The notes: a model not told the origin generated them from the letters alone. A DNA stretch of 64,000 nt from CAZHYV01 sp964537055 (GCA_964537055.1 CAZHYV010000005.1:124001-188000); one strand, 5' to 3'; positions 34,777-44,293 are shown, counted from the first letter of the stretch. Program-made: numbers and translations.

Positions 34777-35721
34777 ATGGAAATTGGATTTGTTGGTCTT
34801 GGGAAAATGGGGATGAACATGGTAACCAGGCTTACCTTAGGGGGTCACCGGGTCGTTGCTTATGATACCGATGGAGAAAAGAGATCAGAGGCCTTGAGTC
34901 ATGGCGCTCAAATTGCTCATTCACTTTCAGAGCTTACTCAAGTCCTATCCTCGCCTAGGTTGATTTGGGTCATGGTACCCTCCGGAGACCCCACAGAGCA
35001 GGTTCTTGAAAAACTTGGGAATCTTTTGCATGCTGGTGATGTGATTGCAGATGGAGGAAACTCTTATTTTCGAGACTCCATCCGCCGTTCACAAACTCTG
35101 CTTGCGAAGGGAATCCATCTCCTTGATGCGGGGACATCAGGTGGAATCTGGGGCTTAAAAAATGGTTACTGCCTCATGGTGGGAGGTACACAGAAAGCGT
35201 TTTCGCTCGCAGAGCCTGCCCTCAAAACCTTAGCCCCCACTGCAGGATACTTGCACGTCGGACCCACGGGGGCAGGTCATTATGTCAAAATGGTCCATAA
35301 CGGAATCGAGTACGGCTTGATGCAAGCGTATGGCGAAGGGTTTGCCTTACTTGACGCAGCAAAAGAGACGCTGGGGTACCAGTACGATCTACAGGCTGTT
35401 GGCTCTTTGTGGGGGAAAGGCTCGGTGGTGCGGTCTTGGCTGCTCGAGCTTTTGGTGGATTCTCTCTCGGAAGATCCTCATCTTGAGCAAATTGCCGGCA
35501 AGGTTGCAGATTCTGGCGAAGGTCGGTGGACCGTAAAAGAGTCAATTGATGCATCCATCCCGACTCCGGTGCTTACCTTAGCTCTGCAGATGCGGTTTCT
35601 CTCAAGAATGGACAATGCCTTCTCCGCCCGCGTTTGTGCAGCGCTTAGGCAGAAATTTGGAGGCCATAGCGTCATCTCTCGATCCCAATCCAATGAATCT
35701 ATAATTTCTAAGAAAGACTGA
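34777..35721 (+). CDS. gnd: 6-phosphogluconate dehydrogenase, short (decarboxylating) type
   Basis: Oxidative decarboxylation of 6-phosphogluconate to ribulose 5-phosphate, third step of the oxidative pentose phosphate route. The Rossmann motif is GFVGLGKMGMNM, then GGNSYFRDS, LDAGTSGGIWG, and the catalytic Lys in GHYVKMVHNGIEY. At 314 residues it is the short, often NAD-linked class rather than the 470-residue form. AGGAG precedes the ATG. zwf starts nine bases after its stop, so they are co-transcribed. A small inverted repeat lies upstream. Confidence 0.93.
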   Translation: MEIGFVGLGKMGMNMVTRLTLGGHRVVAYDTDGEKRSEALSHGAQIAHSLSELTQVLSSPRLIWVMVPSGDPTEQVLEKLGNLLHAGDVIADGGNSYFRDSIRRSQTLLAKGIHLLDAGTSGGIWGLKNGYCLMVGGTQKAFSLAEPALKTLAPTAGYLHVGPTGAGHYVKMVHNGIEYGLMQAYGEGFALLDAAKETLGYQYDLQAVGSLWGKGSVVRSWLLELLVDSLSEDPHLEQIAGKVADSGEGRWTVKESIDASIPTPVLTLALQMRFLSRMDNAFSARVCAALRQKFGGHSVISRSQSNESIISKKD

Positions 35722-35730
35722 GGCCTTCCT

Positions 35731-37266
35731 ATGGCAGAACAAGTACCTTCTTCGCCGGAGGATCGGCATGCGGATCCCTGTATTTTGGTTATTTTTGGAG
35801 CATCGGGGGATCTAACCAAACGGAAATTGGTTCCAGCGCTCTATACCTTAGAGCTGGAGGGACGACTCCCAGCAAATTTTGCCATTGTCGGTATTGCAAG
35901 ACGAGAGTTGGACTTTTCCGAAGAAATGTTCCAAGGCGTGCGTCAGTTTGCCCGCCAAGGGAAGGTGGACTCAGTGGTTTGGGAAGGCTTTCGCAAAAAG
36001 CTCTCTTACCTTTCAGGGGACTTTGATGATTCAGCGTCTTACGAATCGTTAAAGGCACACTTGGACCACTTAGACCAGACCCTAGGGACCCAACAGAACC
36101 GAATTTTTTATATCGCTACGCCCCCTGAGTATTTTGAAAAGATTTTGTCTAGGCTTGGTCAGCATGGGATGATTTCCAAAAATGACCATCCCTTCACCCG
36201 AGTCATCATCGAAAAACCTTTCGGCCACGATTTGGCTTCGGCAGAAGCACTGAATCAAGCCTGCCTGCGAGTACTGAAAGAAGAGCAGATCTACAGAATC
36301 GATCATTACCTAGGAAAGGAAACTGTACAAAACATCCTAGTCTTTCGCTTCGCTAATGGCATTTTCGAACCACTTTGGAATCAGAAATATATCGACCATG
36401 TACAAATTACCGTCGCGGAATCCATTGGAATCGAAGGCCGGGGCGGTTATTATGACAAAAGTGGTGCACTGCGGGATATGATCCAAAACCACCTCTTTCA
36501 GCTCCTTTCTTTGGTGGCTATGGAACCACCTGTTGCGTTCTCTCCAAAAGCAGTCCGCGATGAAAAGGTAAAAGTTCTTCACGCGCTTCGAGAACTTCCC
36601 CTCTCACACCTCGACGATTGGGTCGTCCGAGGGCAGTACACCCAGGGGAACATCCATGGTCAGCCTGTGCCCGGCTATCGAGAAGAACCTGACGTAGCCA
36701 AGGACTCAAACACAGAAACCTACGTGGCTCTTAAGCTCCTTATTGATAACTGGCGGTGGGCTGGGGTGCCCTTCTACATCCGTTCGGGAAAGCGTCTTCC
36801 GAAACGCGTCAGTGAAATTGCAATTACGTTCCGCAGTGTCCCCCACGTGCTCTTCTCAGAAGTTTTATCCAAAGGGCAGAAAACCCACGAACCAAACGTG
36901 CTTTCGCTTCGCATTCAGCCGGATGAAGGGATCAGCCTTCACGTTCTATCAAAAGCCCCTGGGCCCACGCTGGATCCACAGACGGTAGCTATGGAGTTTC
37001 GTTACGGCACCAGCTTCCAAAAACAAACTCCCGAGGCGTATGAGCGGCTTCTTTTAGAAGCCCTCCTCGGTGATAGCACCTTGTTCATTCGCGGCGATGA
37101 GATTTTAGCCTCCTGGAGCTTTTGCGATCGCATTTTGTCCGCGTGGCAACAAGAAGAATCCTTGCTTCCTCGGCATGGCATCAAAGAGTACGCTGCTGGA
37201 ACCTGGGGCCCTCAAAAAGCAGACGAGCTCCTTGCCAAAGATGGCCGCGCTTGGCGCAAGCCCTAG
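35731..37266 (+). CDS. zwf: glucose-6-phosphate 1-dehydrogenase
   Basis: Oxidises glucose 6-phosphate to 6-phosphoglucono-lactone with NADP+ or NAD+. The coenzyme loop is FGASGDLTKRKLVPALY, the active-site segment RIDHYLGKETVQN contains the catalytic His/Lys region, and IEKPFGHDLASA precedes it. Later come FYIRSGKRLPKRVSEI and EGISLHVLSKAPG. 511 residues is the usual length. It follows gnd closely and pgl lies about 1.1 kb downstream after the OmpA lipoprotein, so the whole oxidative branch is clustered here. Confidence 0.96.
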   Translation: MAEQVPSSPEDRHADPCILVIFGASGDLTKRKLVPALYTLELEGRLPANFAIVGIARRELDFSEEMFQGVRQFARQGKVDSVVWEGFRKKLSYLSGDFDDSASYESLKAHLDHLDQTLGTQQNRIFYIATPPEYFEKILSRLGQHGMISKNDHPFTRVIIEKPFGHDLASAEALNQACLRVLKEEQIYRIDHYLGKETVQNILVFRFANGIFEPLWNQKYIDHVQITVAESIGIEGRGGYYDKSGALRDMIQNHLFQLLSLVAMEPPVAFSPKAVRDEKVKVLHALRELPLSHLDDWVVRGQYTQGNIHGQPVPGYREEPDVAKDSNTETYVALKLLIDNWRWAGVPFYIRSGKRLPKRVSEIAITFRSVPHVLFSEVLSKGQKTHEPNVLSLRIQPDEGISLHVLSKAPGPTLDPQTVAMEFRYGTSFQKQTPEAYERLLLEALLGDSTLFIRGDEILASWSFCDRILSAWQQEESLLPRHGIKEYAAGTWGPQKADELLAKDGRAWRKP

Positions 37267-37414
37267 GTCTTATCAGGAATCTAAGCGTTTTTGAGGCATA
37301 CATCTATGGAAAATCGAGGACAAGCTTGGTAAGAATTGTCCAAAAACGCCACGATCGATACTCGATTCTTGACAGAAAGAGCTTTCTATTTAATATACCA
37401 ACTGAGGAGCTGTC

Positions 37415-38212
37415 ATGCCAAGGATGCGCTTTTATCTGCCCATCATCCTAATGCTGGTGTTAGGTGCTTGTGGAACTGCTGAAATTGAAAGACTAAAGAG
37501 AGAAGTGATCGCATCACAGGATCAGCTGGCCCAGTGCAAATTTCAAAATGAAACAACGACCAGCCGACTTGCGACCTGCGAACAGTCTCTGGAATCATGC
37601 ACACAAACCAGCACAGCAACCCAAGGAGACCTCGACCGTATTAAAGCACAGCTAGGACAAACCGAGGGAAGCTTGGCCGATCAGAAGAGACTCCTCGAAG
37701 CACTTCGTGTACAACAAGAAGCAGCAGAAAAACGCCTCGCTCAGTTTCGAGAACTTACAGAAAAACTTCGGTCGATGATTGACTCTGGAAAATTGAAAGT
37801 ATCGGTTCGTGACGGACAAATGGTTATCTCTTTACCTGACCGGGTCCTGTTTGACCCAGGCCGTACCGACCTAAAAACGGAAGGCCAAGCTGCCATTGCC
37901 CAAGTCGCGCAGGCTCTGCGAGAATTTCCCGATCGGCGATTCCAGGTTCTTGGTCATACGGACAACCTGCCAATTCGCACCCAAAGATTCCCCTCAAATT
38001 GGGAATTGTCCACGGCCCGTGCTGTTGTCGTTACAAAATTTCTTATTGAGAATGGGGTAGATGCCAAACGGCTGATTGCAGCGGGGGCAAGCGAATTTCA
38101 GCCTGTCGCACTCAATGAGGACGAATTTAAGCGTGCCCAAAATCGAAGAATCGAGATTGTGCTTCTGCCCAATATTTCTGAACTCCCTGATGTGAGCACA
38201 CTTGAAAAATGA
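37415..38212 (+). CDS. OmpA-family peptidoglycan-binding lipoprotein with coiled coil
   Basis: 265 residues. The signal peptide ends in LGAC. Residues about 22-125 form a long coiled coil (IERLKREVIASQDQL, DRIKAQLGQTEGSLADQ) with four cysteines. The OmpA/MotB domain follows at about 140-255 (VLFDPGRTDLKTEG, VLGHTDNLPI, NWELSTARAVVV, NRRIEIVLLP), with the Asp and Arg that bind diaminopimelate kept. It should tether the outer membrane to peptidoglycan. GAGGAG precedes the ATG. Its place between zwf and pgl is unusual, with 148 bases before it and 129 after it. Confidence 0.9.
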   Translation: MPRMRFYLPIILMLVLGACGTAEIERLKREVIASQDQLAQCKFQNETTTSRLATCEQSLESCTQTSTATQGDLDRIKAQLGQTEGSLADQKRLLEALRVQQEAAEKRLAQFRELTEKLRSMIDSGKLKVSVRDGQMVISLPDRVLFDPGRTDLKTEGQAAIAQVAQALREFPDRRFQVLGHTDNLPIRTQRFPSNWELSTARAVVVTKFLIENGVDAKRLIAAGASEFQPVALNEDEFKRAQNRRIEIVLLPNISELPDVSTLEK

Positions 38213-38341
38213 GAAGTGTGCTTGAGAAATATTCTGACTTCAGGTAATCTTATCGTAAGGAAATATAGACGTTAACTGCCATCGCGAAACAATCTAAGTG
38301 AACTTCAAGTTCTCTTCCACTTTGTAATATAGGAAAGATTT

Positions 38342-39088
38342 ATGACCTCGTATGGTCCAGAAATTTGGATCGCTAAAGATGAAAATGAGCTTGCCCAAGA
38401 GGCTACCAAACGGATTCTGGAAGCGATGAAAAAAACATTGACGAAACAGGATCGCTTCTCCCTGGTCCTTTCAGGAGGCAAAACCCCTCGTCTTCTGTAC
38501 CAAATGCTTGGTAGTCATAAAGAGCTTGATTGGACGAGAGTTGATTTTTTCTTTGGAGACGAACGCGTTGTTCCTAAAAACAGCCCTGACTCCAATTATC
38601 TTCTTGCCAAACAGACCTTGTTTGATCCGCTCAATATCCAAAGCAACCAAATTTACGATATCCCCACGGAAACTTCACCCACTGAGGCGGCCTCCCAATA
38701 CCACGGCAAAATTCACAAGTTTTTCGCAAAAAATACAGCTGGTTTTGATGCGGTACTTTTGGGACTGGGGCATGACGGGCATACCGCTTCGCTATTTCCA
38801 GGCAATCAGGCCCTAGTAGACCCTTCGAAGCCAACCCCGCTTTGCATTGCGGTTGAAGCACCCAAACCGCCATCCCAGCGGGTTTCTCTGACTCCTTTTG
38901 CGCTCAACCAAGCCAAGCAAGCCTTTATTTTGGTCTCGGGCAAAGAAAAAGCGGCCGCGGTTTCTGCCGCCTTAGAGAGCGATTCCGAACCAAGCGAAAT
39001 CCCAGTACGGGCCATCGATCCAAGCGGACGCCTGGTCTGGCTGATCGATAGAGCTGCTGCCTGTGCCCTCACCCATGCATCTGGGTAA
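38342..39088 (+). CDS. pgl: 6-phosphogluconolactonase
   Basis: Hydrolyses 6-phosphogluconolactone, second step of the oxidative pentose phosphate route. The NagB/RpiA/CoA-transferase-like fold is marked by LVLSGGKTPRLLYQML, VDFFFGDERVVP, SNYLLAKQTLF, and the strongly conserved LGLGHDGHTASLFPG. 248 residues fits the DevB class. AGGAAAG precedes the ATG. It completes the gnd-zwf-pgl set, though separated from zwf by the OmpA lipoprotein gene. Confidence 0.93.
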   Translation: MTSYGPEIWIAKDENELAQEATKRILEAMKKTLTKQDRFSLVLSGGKTPRLLYQMLGSHKELDWTRVDFFFGDERVVPKNSPDSNYLLAKQTLFDPLNIQSNQIYDIPTETSPTEAASQYHGKIHKFFAKNTAGFDAVLLGLGHDGHTASLFPGNQALVDPSKPTPLCIAVEAPKPPSQRVSLTPFALNQAKQAFILVSGKEKAAAVSAALESDSEPSEIPVRAIDPSGRLVWLIDRAAACALTHASG

Positions 39089-39198
39089 GGGGTAGGGTCA
39101 GGAGCAGGATGGATATAGAGATGACTAAAAGAACTACATACTGGAGGATCCCTTGCTGCTAGGGGCTTTAGAAAATAAGAAAAGAGGAAGCGCTCGTC

Positions 39199-39645
39199 TT
39201 AGGGATTTTCCGGCCGAGGATAATATTTCATAAGCGCTTGGTAGTCCTTTCGGCACATGTCTTTCCACTCAAGAAGGTTCATTTTCCCCCGAAGGCACCA
39301 TCTAGCATTAAGGAACTCTTTGCCGCAATCATGTTTCGATTGCTTTTGCTCATCGTCTTTTCCAGGAATATAAATGTCATCGTAGAATGCATTATTGCAC
39401 GAATTCCAGTTTTCACATGGGAGGCAGTCGTCTGCGGTTAATTTTCCCTGTAACTGTTTAATCCTTTCCTCAGCTTTTTCTGGCGTTAAACTTCTTTCCT
39501 CATTCATTGCCTGGATAGGGGAAAGCGGTTCCGTTGTTGCTACCGAAGCTGGCGCAGGACTAGAGTCATCCTGCACATTTTGCTTTGGGCCTGCGCAGTG
39601 GAGAAGACCAAAGACCGCCGTACATAGGAGTAATTTTTTCATCAT
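39199..39645 (-). CDS. small cysteine-containing lipoprotein, unknown function
   Basis: 148 residues, unrecognised. The signal peptide (MKKLLLCTAVFGLLHC) ends in a lipobox with LLHC. After a Pro/Ser/Ala/Thr linker, a charged domain with six cysteines follows (DDCLPC, NSCNN, HDCGK, RWCLR, DMCRK), an even number suited to three disulfides. The tail YYPRPENP is proline-rich. It is monocistronic and convergent with pgl. In size and style it resembles the other small lipoproteins of this window. Confidence 0.72.
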   Translation of the reverse strand: MMKKLLLCTAVFGLLHCAGPKQNVQDDSSPAPASVATTEPLSPIQAMNEERSLTPEKAEERIKQLQGKLTADDCLPCENWNSCNNAFYDDIYIPGKDDEQKQSKHDCGKEFLNARWCLRGKMNLLEWKDMCRKDYQALMKYYPRPENP

Positions 39646-39666
39646 ATTTCTTTATAGTTCCTTTCT

Positions 39667-39915
39667 TTATGAATTCGTATCTCTAATCGATTTACGTCTC
39701 CATACATTATATACATTCTTATCCGATTGTCTAGCGAAGTGCGGTTGCTTTTGTAACCTACTTTCCCCAAACCCCCCATTCCGGACCCATCGCTGAACAT
39801 GAGGGAACAAAACCGTGACATGCCGTTCTAAAACTTCCTCAGCATAGTAAAGGACGTTTTTATGCATAAGCCCTCGGGAAGCTGGATTCTTGGCAAATGT
39901 ACCCGCGACGAGCAT
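39667..39915 (-). CDS. doubtful small open frame, possible gene fragment
   Basis: An 82-residue open frame with a GGAAGAGACG sequence before its ATG. The first 45 residues (MLVAGTFAKNPASRGLM, then YYAEEVLERHVTVLFPHV) have protein-like composition, but the rest is rich in Arg, Gln and Ser and looks random, so it may be the start of a decayed gene. It occupies most of the 370-base gap between two divergent lipoprotein genes. I do not recognise a family. Confidence 0.25.
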   Translation of the reverse strand: MLVAGTFAKNPASRGLMHKNVLYYAEEVLERHVTVLFPHVQRWVRNGGFGESRLQKQPHFARQSDKNVYNVWRRKSIRDTNS

Positions 39916-39979
39916 CGTCTCTTCCTATCTTCCTAGGCTTTAGCAAATAACTCATGTAGGTGCAGAACTTACTTTCTTC

Positions 39980-40008
39980 TTGACTATAATAACTAGTGCT
40001 AGTATGTC
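39980..40008 (+). promoter_or_regulatory. promoter immediately before the lipoprotein start
   Basis: TTGACT (39980-39985) and TATGTC (40003-40008) are 17 bases apart, and the ATG begins six bases after the -10 box, which would give a leaderless mRNA. A perfect TATAAT also sits at 39985-39990 but lacks a good -35. No ribosome-binding site is visible before the ATG, which fits the leaderless reading. Confidence 0.45.
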
Positions 40009-40014
40009 TATTTC

Positions 40015-40668
40015 ATGAGACGACATTTACTTCAAATTGGATGTTTAACCATACTATTACTAAGTGCTTGTCAATCAACTTCTCTTCCTGGAGACAAACA
40101 AGCAGATCCACCCGTTGCTCCAGGAATAGGGCCCAACCAATTATGTAGGTCCTCTGAACCTGAATCATGTACGTATACCGACGAAACTACTGGGGCAGAA
40201 GTTGATCCTATTGTTATTGTAGACAAGACCTCTAAGGCTGTTAACGTGATTGGAGTTGTCGTAAACTTCAAGACTCCAAAGGGGTTGTATCAGTACACAG
40301 TTAACTTAGCCAACAAAGGTGTTGATTTTGTTACACTGAAGTTTACTCCAACCGGTCAATCCTATATAACGGAGGCTTATTTCGAAAGGACTTATCCTTC
40401 ATCCTCGGCTCCTCAGCTGAAGATATACACCTCGAACGGAGGGATAATAGTGAACCTTGACGATGAGAATTATGGAGATCTTGCGCTCAAGGCCTTGGTT
40501 GCAGAAGTGTTCTATAACGCAGATTACCTTAGAAACCATCTCACATCGTATCCTGATCTAAAAGAATCTCTAGCTTTAGACCCGGCTCGTATGAGATCGA
40601 TTGAGTCTATGCTAAAGACCTATATGGAACGGTTTGAAACAGACTGGCTCTTTACCAGGCCTCTATAA
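40015..40668 (+). CDS. lipoprotein, unknown function
   Basis: 217 residues, unrecognised. The signal peptide ends in LSAC. After a Pro-rich linker comes a short two-cysteine loop (LCRSSEPESC) and a beta-rich domain (VIVDKTSKAVNVIGVVVNFKT-type alternation, YQYTVNLANKGVDFVTLKF), then a helical C-terminal third (DLKESLALDPARMRSIESML). The layout suggests a folded periplasmic or surface domain of about 180 residues. No Shine-Dalgarno sequence is seen; the promoter geometry suggests a leaderless mRNA. It stands alone. Confidence 0.72.
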   Translation: MRRHLLQIGCLTILLLSACQSTSLPGDKQADPPVAPGIGPNQLCRSSEPESCTYTDETTGAEVDPIVIVDKTSKAVNVIGVVVNFKTPKGLYQYTVNLANKGVDFVTLKFTPTGQSYITEAYFERTYPSSSAPQLKIYTSNGGIIVNLDDENYGDLALKALVAEVFYNADYLRNHLTSYPDLKESLALDPARMRSIESMLKTYMERFETDWLFTRPL

Positions 40669-40954
40669 TCTCTCTTCCCTAAAAAACATCTCTGTTCATT
40701 CTTTTGTCCCCCGATACAAAATTGTGGTTCCTGGTCGTAAAATCAGCGAGGTATCCAATAGATACTAGCTGCAGGACGCAGATCCCCTAACCTACAAATG
40801 AAAACATTTCTTGACCGTGGAAGCTTTCCTAAGAACCCATCTTCTGCCAAAGCCGTTGCCCAACCTCAAAAAATGTCCTCTGTTTCCATCCAAAAATACA
40901 CTTTCTTTACGAAATTGCTTCCCTATTTAACCTACATATGCTTAGTTCTCTTAC

Positions 40955-42067
40955 ATGTATGCAAATCTCATTTCTCATTTTGAAAAATTAAATATTTCTT
41001 TAAATCATTCCAACACTTATGCCATTGCCAACGAATCGGTTTTTTCAAAATCTTACGTTTTGAAAGCACCGCTGCTCGATACAGAGCAAATGCTTCTACG
41101 TCGGACCGAAGATCTTTCCCAAGAGAAAGCTCCTCTTGATCCGACCGATTTGTACTTAGATGCGGAAGATGCTGCTTCTTACCTAAGGTTGCTCAAAAGC
41201 TCACCCTTTTTAGGCGATGTGGATCCACAAAGCCTTGCGTTTGCAGCAGATATGATTCTGACCCAAATCCATGAGCACGCGTTTAACCCAAACCAACTGA
41301 TGATGCTAGGACTAGGGATTGGCGATGGACAGAAAGAGACCCACCTCATCAACCAGCTTTTGCAAAGATACCCGTTTGAGGTGATGTCCTACTTCTTTGA
41401 TATCAACTGCGAGCTGGTTCAACATGCTCACGAGCAAGCACAACGGGCGCTTGCCCACCATCGGAATGTGTATCTGTTTCCTATTTGGGGAAACTTTTAC
41501 CATCTGCCTGTCTTAAAGAATTTATTCTACTCCTCTGAGGAATCTCTTTTGCGGGTGGCATGCCTTTTTGGGGGCACGTTTGGTCAGCTTCCTGATGAAA
41601 CCCACTTTATCAAGCATGTTTTGTCGATCCTAAAGAAAAACGAGATCGTTCTCATCGATGTTGATTGTGCGGTTGCAGAGCCTTTGGATAGCAAGACCAT
41701 TGTAGAAAAGGATGCTTTCTTTGCCTTCGTCGAGGAGCAAACAGCCTATACTTCCTGGATTTCAGAATTTATGAAAAGGCATTTATCCGGCAAACGTTCT
41801 TCGATTATGGCAAGTATTCATCCTCAGTCGGGAACCATTCCTTCAGGGTATACAATCTCACTTTCTGAGAAACAGGAGGACGGAAACGTACGGAATCTTT
41901 TGTCCCTCAAGAGGTATTCGCTTCCTGCTCTTAAACAAGTATTTTCTACTCATGGATTCGATTTGCTGGGAGAGGTTGCTTACGGGTTTCATCCGCATCG
42001 GAAACTTTGTATCTTCCAGCGAAAATCTGACCCCAAGGATGCCTGGGAGAGCGACCACTATAATTAA
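40955..42067 (+). CDS. SAM-dependent methyltransferase, EgtD-like fold
   Basis: 370 residues. A class I methyltransferase core is visible: MMLGLGIGDGQKETHLINQL is motif I, YFFDINCELVQHA supplies the acidic residue after strand 2, and CLFGGTFGQLPDE, then EIVLIDVDCAV, follow. The order and spacing recall the histidine-betaine family (EgtD, PF10017: GSGDGxKT, LGSTIGN), but the key motifs diverge, so the substrate is unknown and ergothioneine synthesis is not implied. No signal peptide or ribosome-binding site is seen. The glycosylase gene begins two bases after its stop, so the pair is co-transcribed. Confidence 0.65.
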   Translation: MYANLISHFEKLNISLNHSNTYAIANESVFSKSYVLKAPLLDTEQMLLRRTEDLSQEKAPLDPTDLYLDAEDAASYLRLLKSSPFLGDVDPQSLAFAADMILTQIHEHAFNPNQLMMLGLGIGDGQKETHLINQLLQRYPFEVMSYFFDINCELVQHAHEQAQRALAHHRNVYLFPIWGNFYHLPVLKNLFYSSEESLLRVACLFGGTFGQLPDETHFIKHVLSILKKNEIVLIDVDCAVAEPLDSKTIVEKDAFFAFVEEQTAYTSWISEFMKRHLSGKRSSIMASIHPQSGTIPSGYTISLSEKQEDGNVRNLLSLKRYSLPALKQVFSTHGFDLLGEVAYGFHPHRKLCIFQRKSDPKDAWESDHYN

Positions 42068-42069
42068 GT

Positions 42070-42693
42070 ATGACAGGCACTCCACAAAACTCCTTGGTCC
42101 TCCCAGCTACCTTTTACGAACGGTCCACACTTCTGGTAGCCAAAGAGCTGCTGGGGAAATATCTGTGTCATCGGCTACCCACCGGAGAAGTGTACGCTGG
42201 CTACATCACAGAAACCGAGGCCTATCTAGGACCAGAGGATCGGGCAAGTCATGCTCGATTTGTCAAAAAGCGGGACAACCAGTTGATTCCATCGCCACGC
42301 TCTTCGGTGCTGTTTGGCCCCTCAGGAAGGTCCTACGTCTATCTCATCTATGGGGTCCACTACTGCTTCAATGCAGTGGCCCATCCTAAGGAGGAGGTCG
42401 GAGCAGTTCTTGTCCGCTCGGTCGTTTTGGCAGAACCCCTTTTTCAGAAAAATACCGCTATCCAGGGTCCGGGACGGGTGTGCAAAATGCTACAAATTGA
42501 CCGACGTTGTCATGGATTTGATTTGACGCAGGAGGGCATCGCATCTTTCCAAGGAGGCACATCCCCTCTTTGGATCGAAGACCGAGGGTTTGAGATTTCT
42601 GAGGCGAAGATTCTTACAGCACCTCGGGTTGGTGTTGATTATGCTGGCGAACATGCTTCGCTGCCTTATCGATTTATCTATACGCCTAAGTGA
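42070..42693 (+). CDS. mpg: 3-methyladenine DNA glycosylase, AAG/MPG family
   Basis: Removes alkylated purines from DNA as the first step of base excision repair. The family is unmistakable: LPATFYERSTLLVAKELLGK, ITETEAYLGPEDRASHA with the catalytic Glu, YVYLIYGVHYCFN which inserts into the DNA, and GPGRVCKML. 207 residues is the bacterial length. It starts two bases after the methyltransferase stop. It is convergent with guaA, 46 bases away. Pairing a methyltransferase with an alkyl-base glycosylase is uncommon. Confidence 0.93.
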   Translation: MTGTPQNSLVLPATFYERSTLLVAKELLGKYLCHRLPTGEVYAGYITETEAYLGPEDRASHARFVKKRDNQLIPSPRSSVLFGPSGRSYVYLIYGVHYCFNAVAHPKEEVGAVLVRSVVLAEPLFQKNTAIQGPGRVCKMLQIDRRCHGFDLTQEGIASFQGGTSPLWIEDRGFEISEAKILTAPRVGVDYAGEHASLPYRFIYTPK

Positions 42694-42739
42694 TTTCGCC
42701 CAAATAATCTGTACACCGAGTGACTTCCACGGCAGGTTT

Positions 42740-44293
42740 TTATTCCCACTCGATGGTGCCAGGTGGTTTTGAGGTAATGTCGTAGACAACCCGGTTGATG
42801 CCTTTGACTTCATTGACGATTCGGAAGGACATCGTCGCCAAAAGGGAGTTTGGCAGCTCGGCCCAGTCTGCAGTCATCCCATCCTCTGAGGTAACCGCAC
42901 GGATGGCGATTGTTTCTGCATAGGTGCGATAATCGCCCATGACCCCGACAGATCTTACGGGTAAAAGCACAGCAAACGCCTGCCAAAGGTGGTTGTAATA
43001 CCCACTTTTCCGAATCTCTTCTTCGATAATGGCGTCTGCTTCCCTCACCTTATGAAGGCGTTTCTCTGTGACTTCGCCGACGATTCGTACGGCCAAGCCC
43101 GGTCCAGGGAAGGGTTGCCTCTTGATGAGAGATTCGGGGATGCCCAGCTCTTGCCCAAGCCTACGAACCTCATCTTTAAACAGGGTTCGTAACGGCTCAA
43201 TCAGCCCTAGGCGCATTTTCTCGGGAAGCCCGCCCACGTTGTGGTGCGTTTTGATGGTAGACGAGGGGCCCTTAGAAGCCGCTGATTCAATCACATCCGG
43301 ATACAGGGTGCCTTGCACCAAAAAAGAGGCGGGTTGCTTTTGTGATTTGGCCGCCTCTTCAAAAACCTCAATAAACAGGTGTCCGATCCGTTTCCTCTTC
43401 TCTTCAGGATCGAGAACCCCCGAAAGCGCTTTCAAAAACCGTTCCTTCGCATCAACGACAAGAAGAGGCATTTGAAAAAGTTCATAAAATAAATTTTCGA
43501 TTTCGACCCGCTCGCCTTTTCGCATCAGGCCCGTATCCACAAAAATACACGATAGCTTTCCCGGTGCGGCCTTGTGCACCAACGCGGCAGCCACCATGGA
43601 ATCAATCCCTCCTGAAACGCCGCAAACCGCAAATTCCTGCCCAAGTTGCAGCTGAGTCTGCTCGATCAGCTTGGGCAGAAGCGAGGTCATGTTCCATTCA
43701 GGACGCAGATGGCAGATACGGAATAGGAAATTTTCCAGGATCTGGATCCCTTGAGGAGTATGAGCAACCTCGGGATGAAATTGGATGCCGTACAGGCTGC
43801 GCTCCTCATCAGCGATCGCTGCAAACGGTGTATTTTCAGTCGAGGCAAGTCTGTGAAAGTGAGAGGGAATGCTTTTGATGTGGTCCCCGTGGGACATGAG
43901 TACTTCTATAGCATCGGAGAGACCATGGAACAGCGCAGAGGGTTTGTCGATCACAAGCCGGGCTCGGCCAAATTCTTTCTTCGTTCCAGGCACCACTTCC
44001 CCCAAAAGTACCTTCGACATCAGCTGGGCGCCATAGCAGATCCCCAAAATGGGAATCTTTAGCGAAAACAGCGCCTTGTCCACAGAGGGAGCTCCTGCCT
44101 CGTATACGGAAGCAGGTCCCCCCGATAGGATAATTCCTTTAGGATTTAGAGCTTTTATCTTCTCAGTTGAGATTGTATAGGGATAGATTTCGCAGTAGAT
44201 CCGGCATTCTCGAATCCGTCGAGCAATCAATTCTGTGTACTGGGAGCCAAAATCTAAGATGAGAACACTTGAAGGGGTCTCGGAGCTTGTCAT
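42740..44293 (-). CDS. guaA: GMP synthase (glutamine-hydrolysing)
   Basis: Converts XMP to GMP with ATP and glutamine. The class I amidotransferase domain (1-190) has the nucleophile in GICYGAQLM and the His/Glu in FHPEVAHTP. The ATP-pyrophosphatase domain has the P-loop CGVSGGIDSMVAAALV, then FVDTGLMRKGE. The C-terminal dimer domain has RQPFPGPGLAVRIVGEVT and ends in KPPGTIEWE. 517 residues is the usual length. It stands alone on the minus strand, convergent with mpg. Confidence 0.97.
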   Translation of the reverse strand: MTSSETPSSVLILDFGSQYTELIARRIRECRIYCEIYPYTISTEKIKALNPKGIILSGGPASVYEAGAPSVDKALFSLKIPILGICYGAQLMSKVLLGEVVPGTKKEFGRARLVIDKPSALFHGLSDAIEVLMSHGDHIKSIPSHFHRLASTENTPFAAIADEERSLYGIQFHPEVAHTPQGIQILENFLFRICHLRPEWNMTSLLPKLIEQTQLQLGQEFAVCGVSGGIDSMVAAALVHKAAPGKLSCIFVDTGLMRKGERVEIENLFYELFQMPLLVVDAKERFLKALSGVLDPEEKRKRIGHLFIEVFEEAAKSQKQPASFLVQGTLYPDVIESAASKGPSSTIKTHHNVGGLPEKMRLGLIEPLRTLFKDEVRRLGQELGIPESLIKRQPFPGPGLAVRIVGEVTEKRLHKVREADAIIEEEIRKSGYYNHLWQAFAVLLPVRSVGVMGDYRTYAETIAIRAVTSEDGMTADWAELPNSLLATMSFRIVNEVKGINRVVYDITSKPPGTIEWE

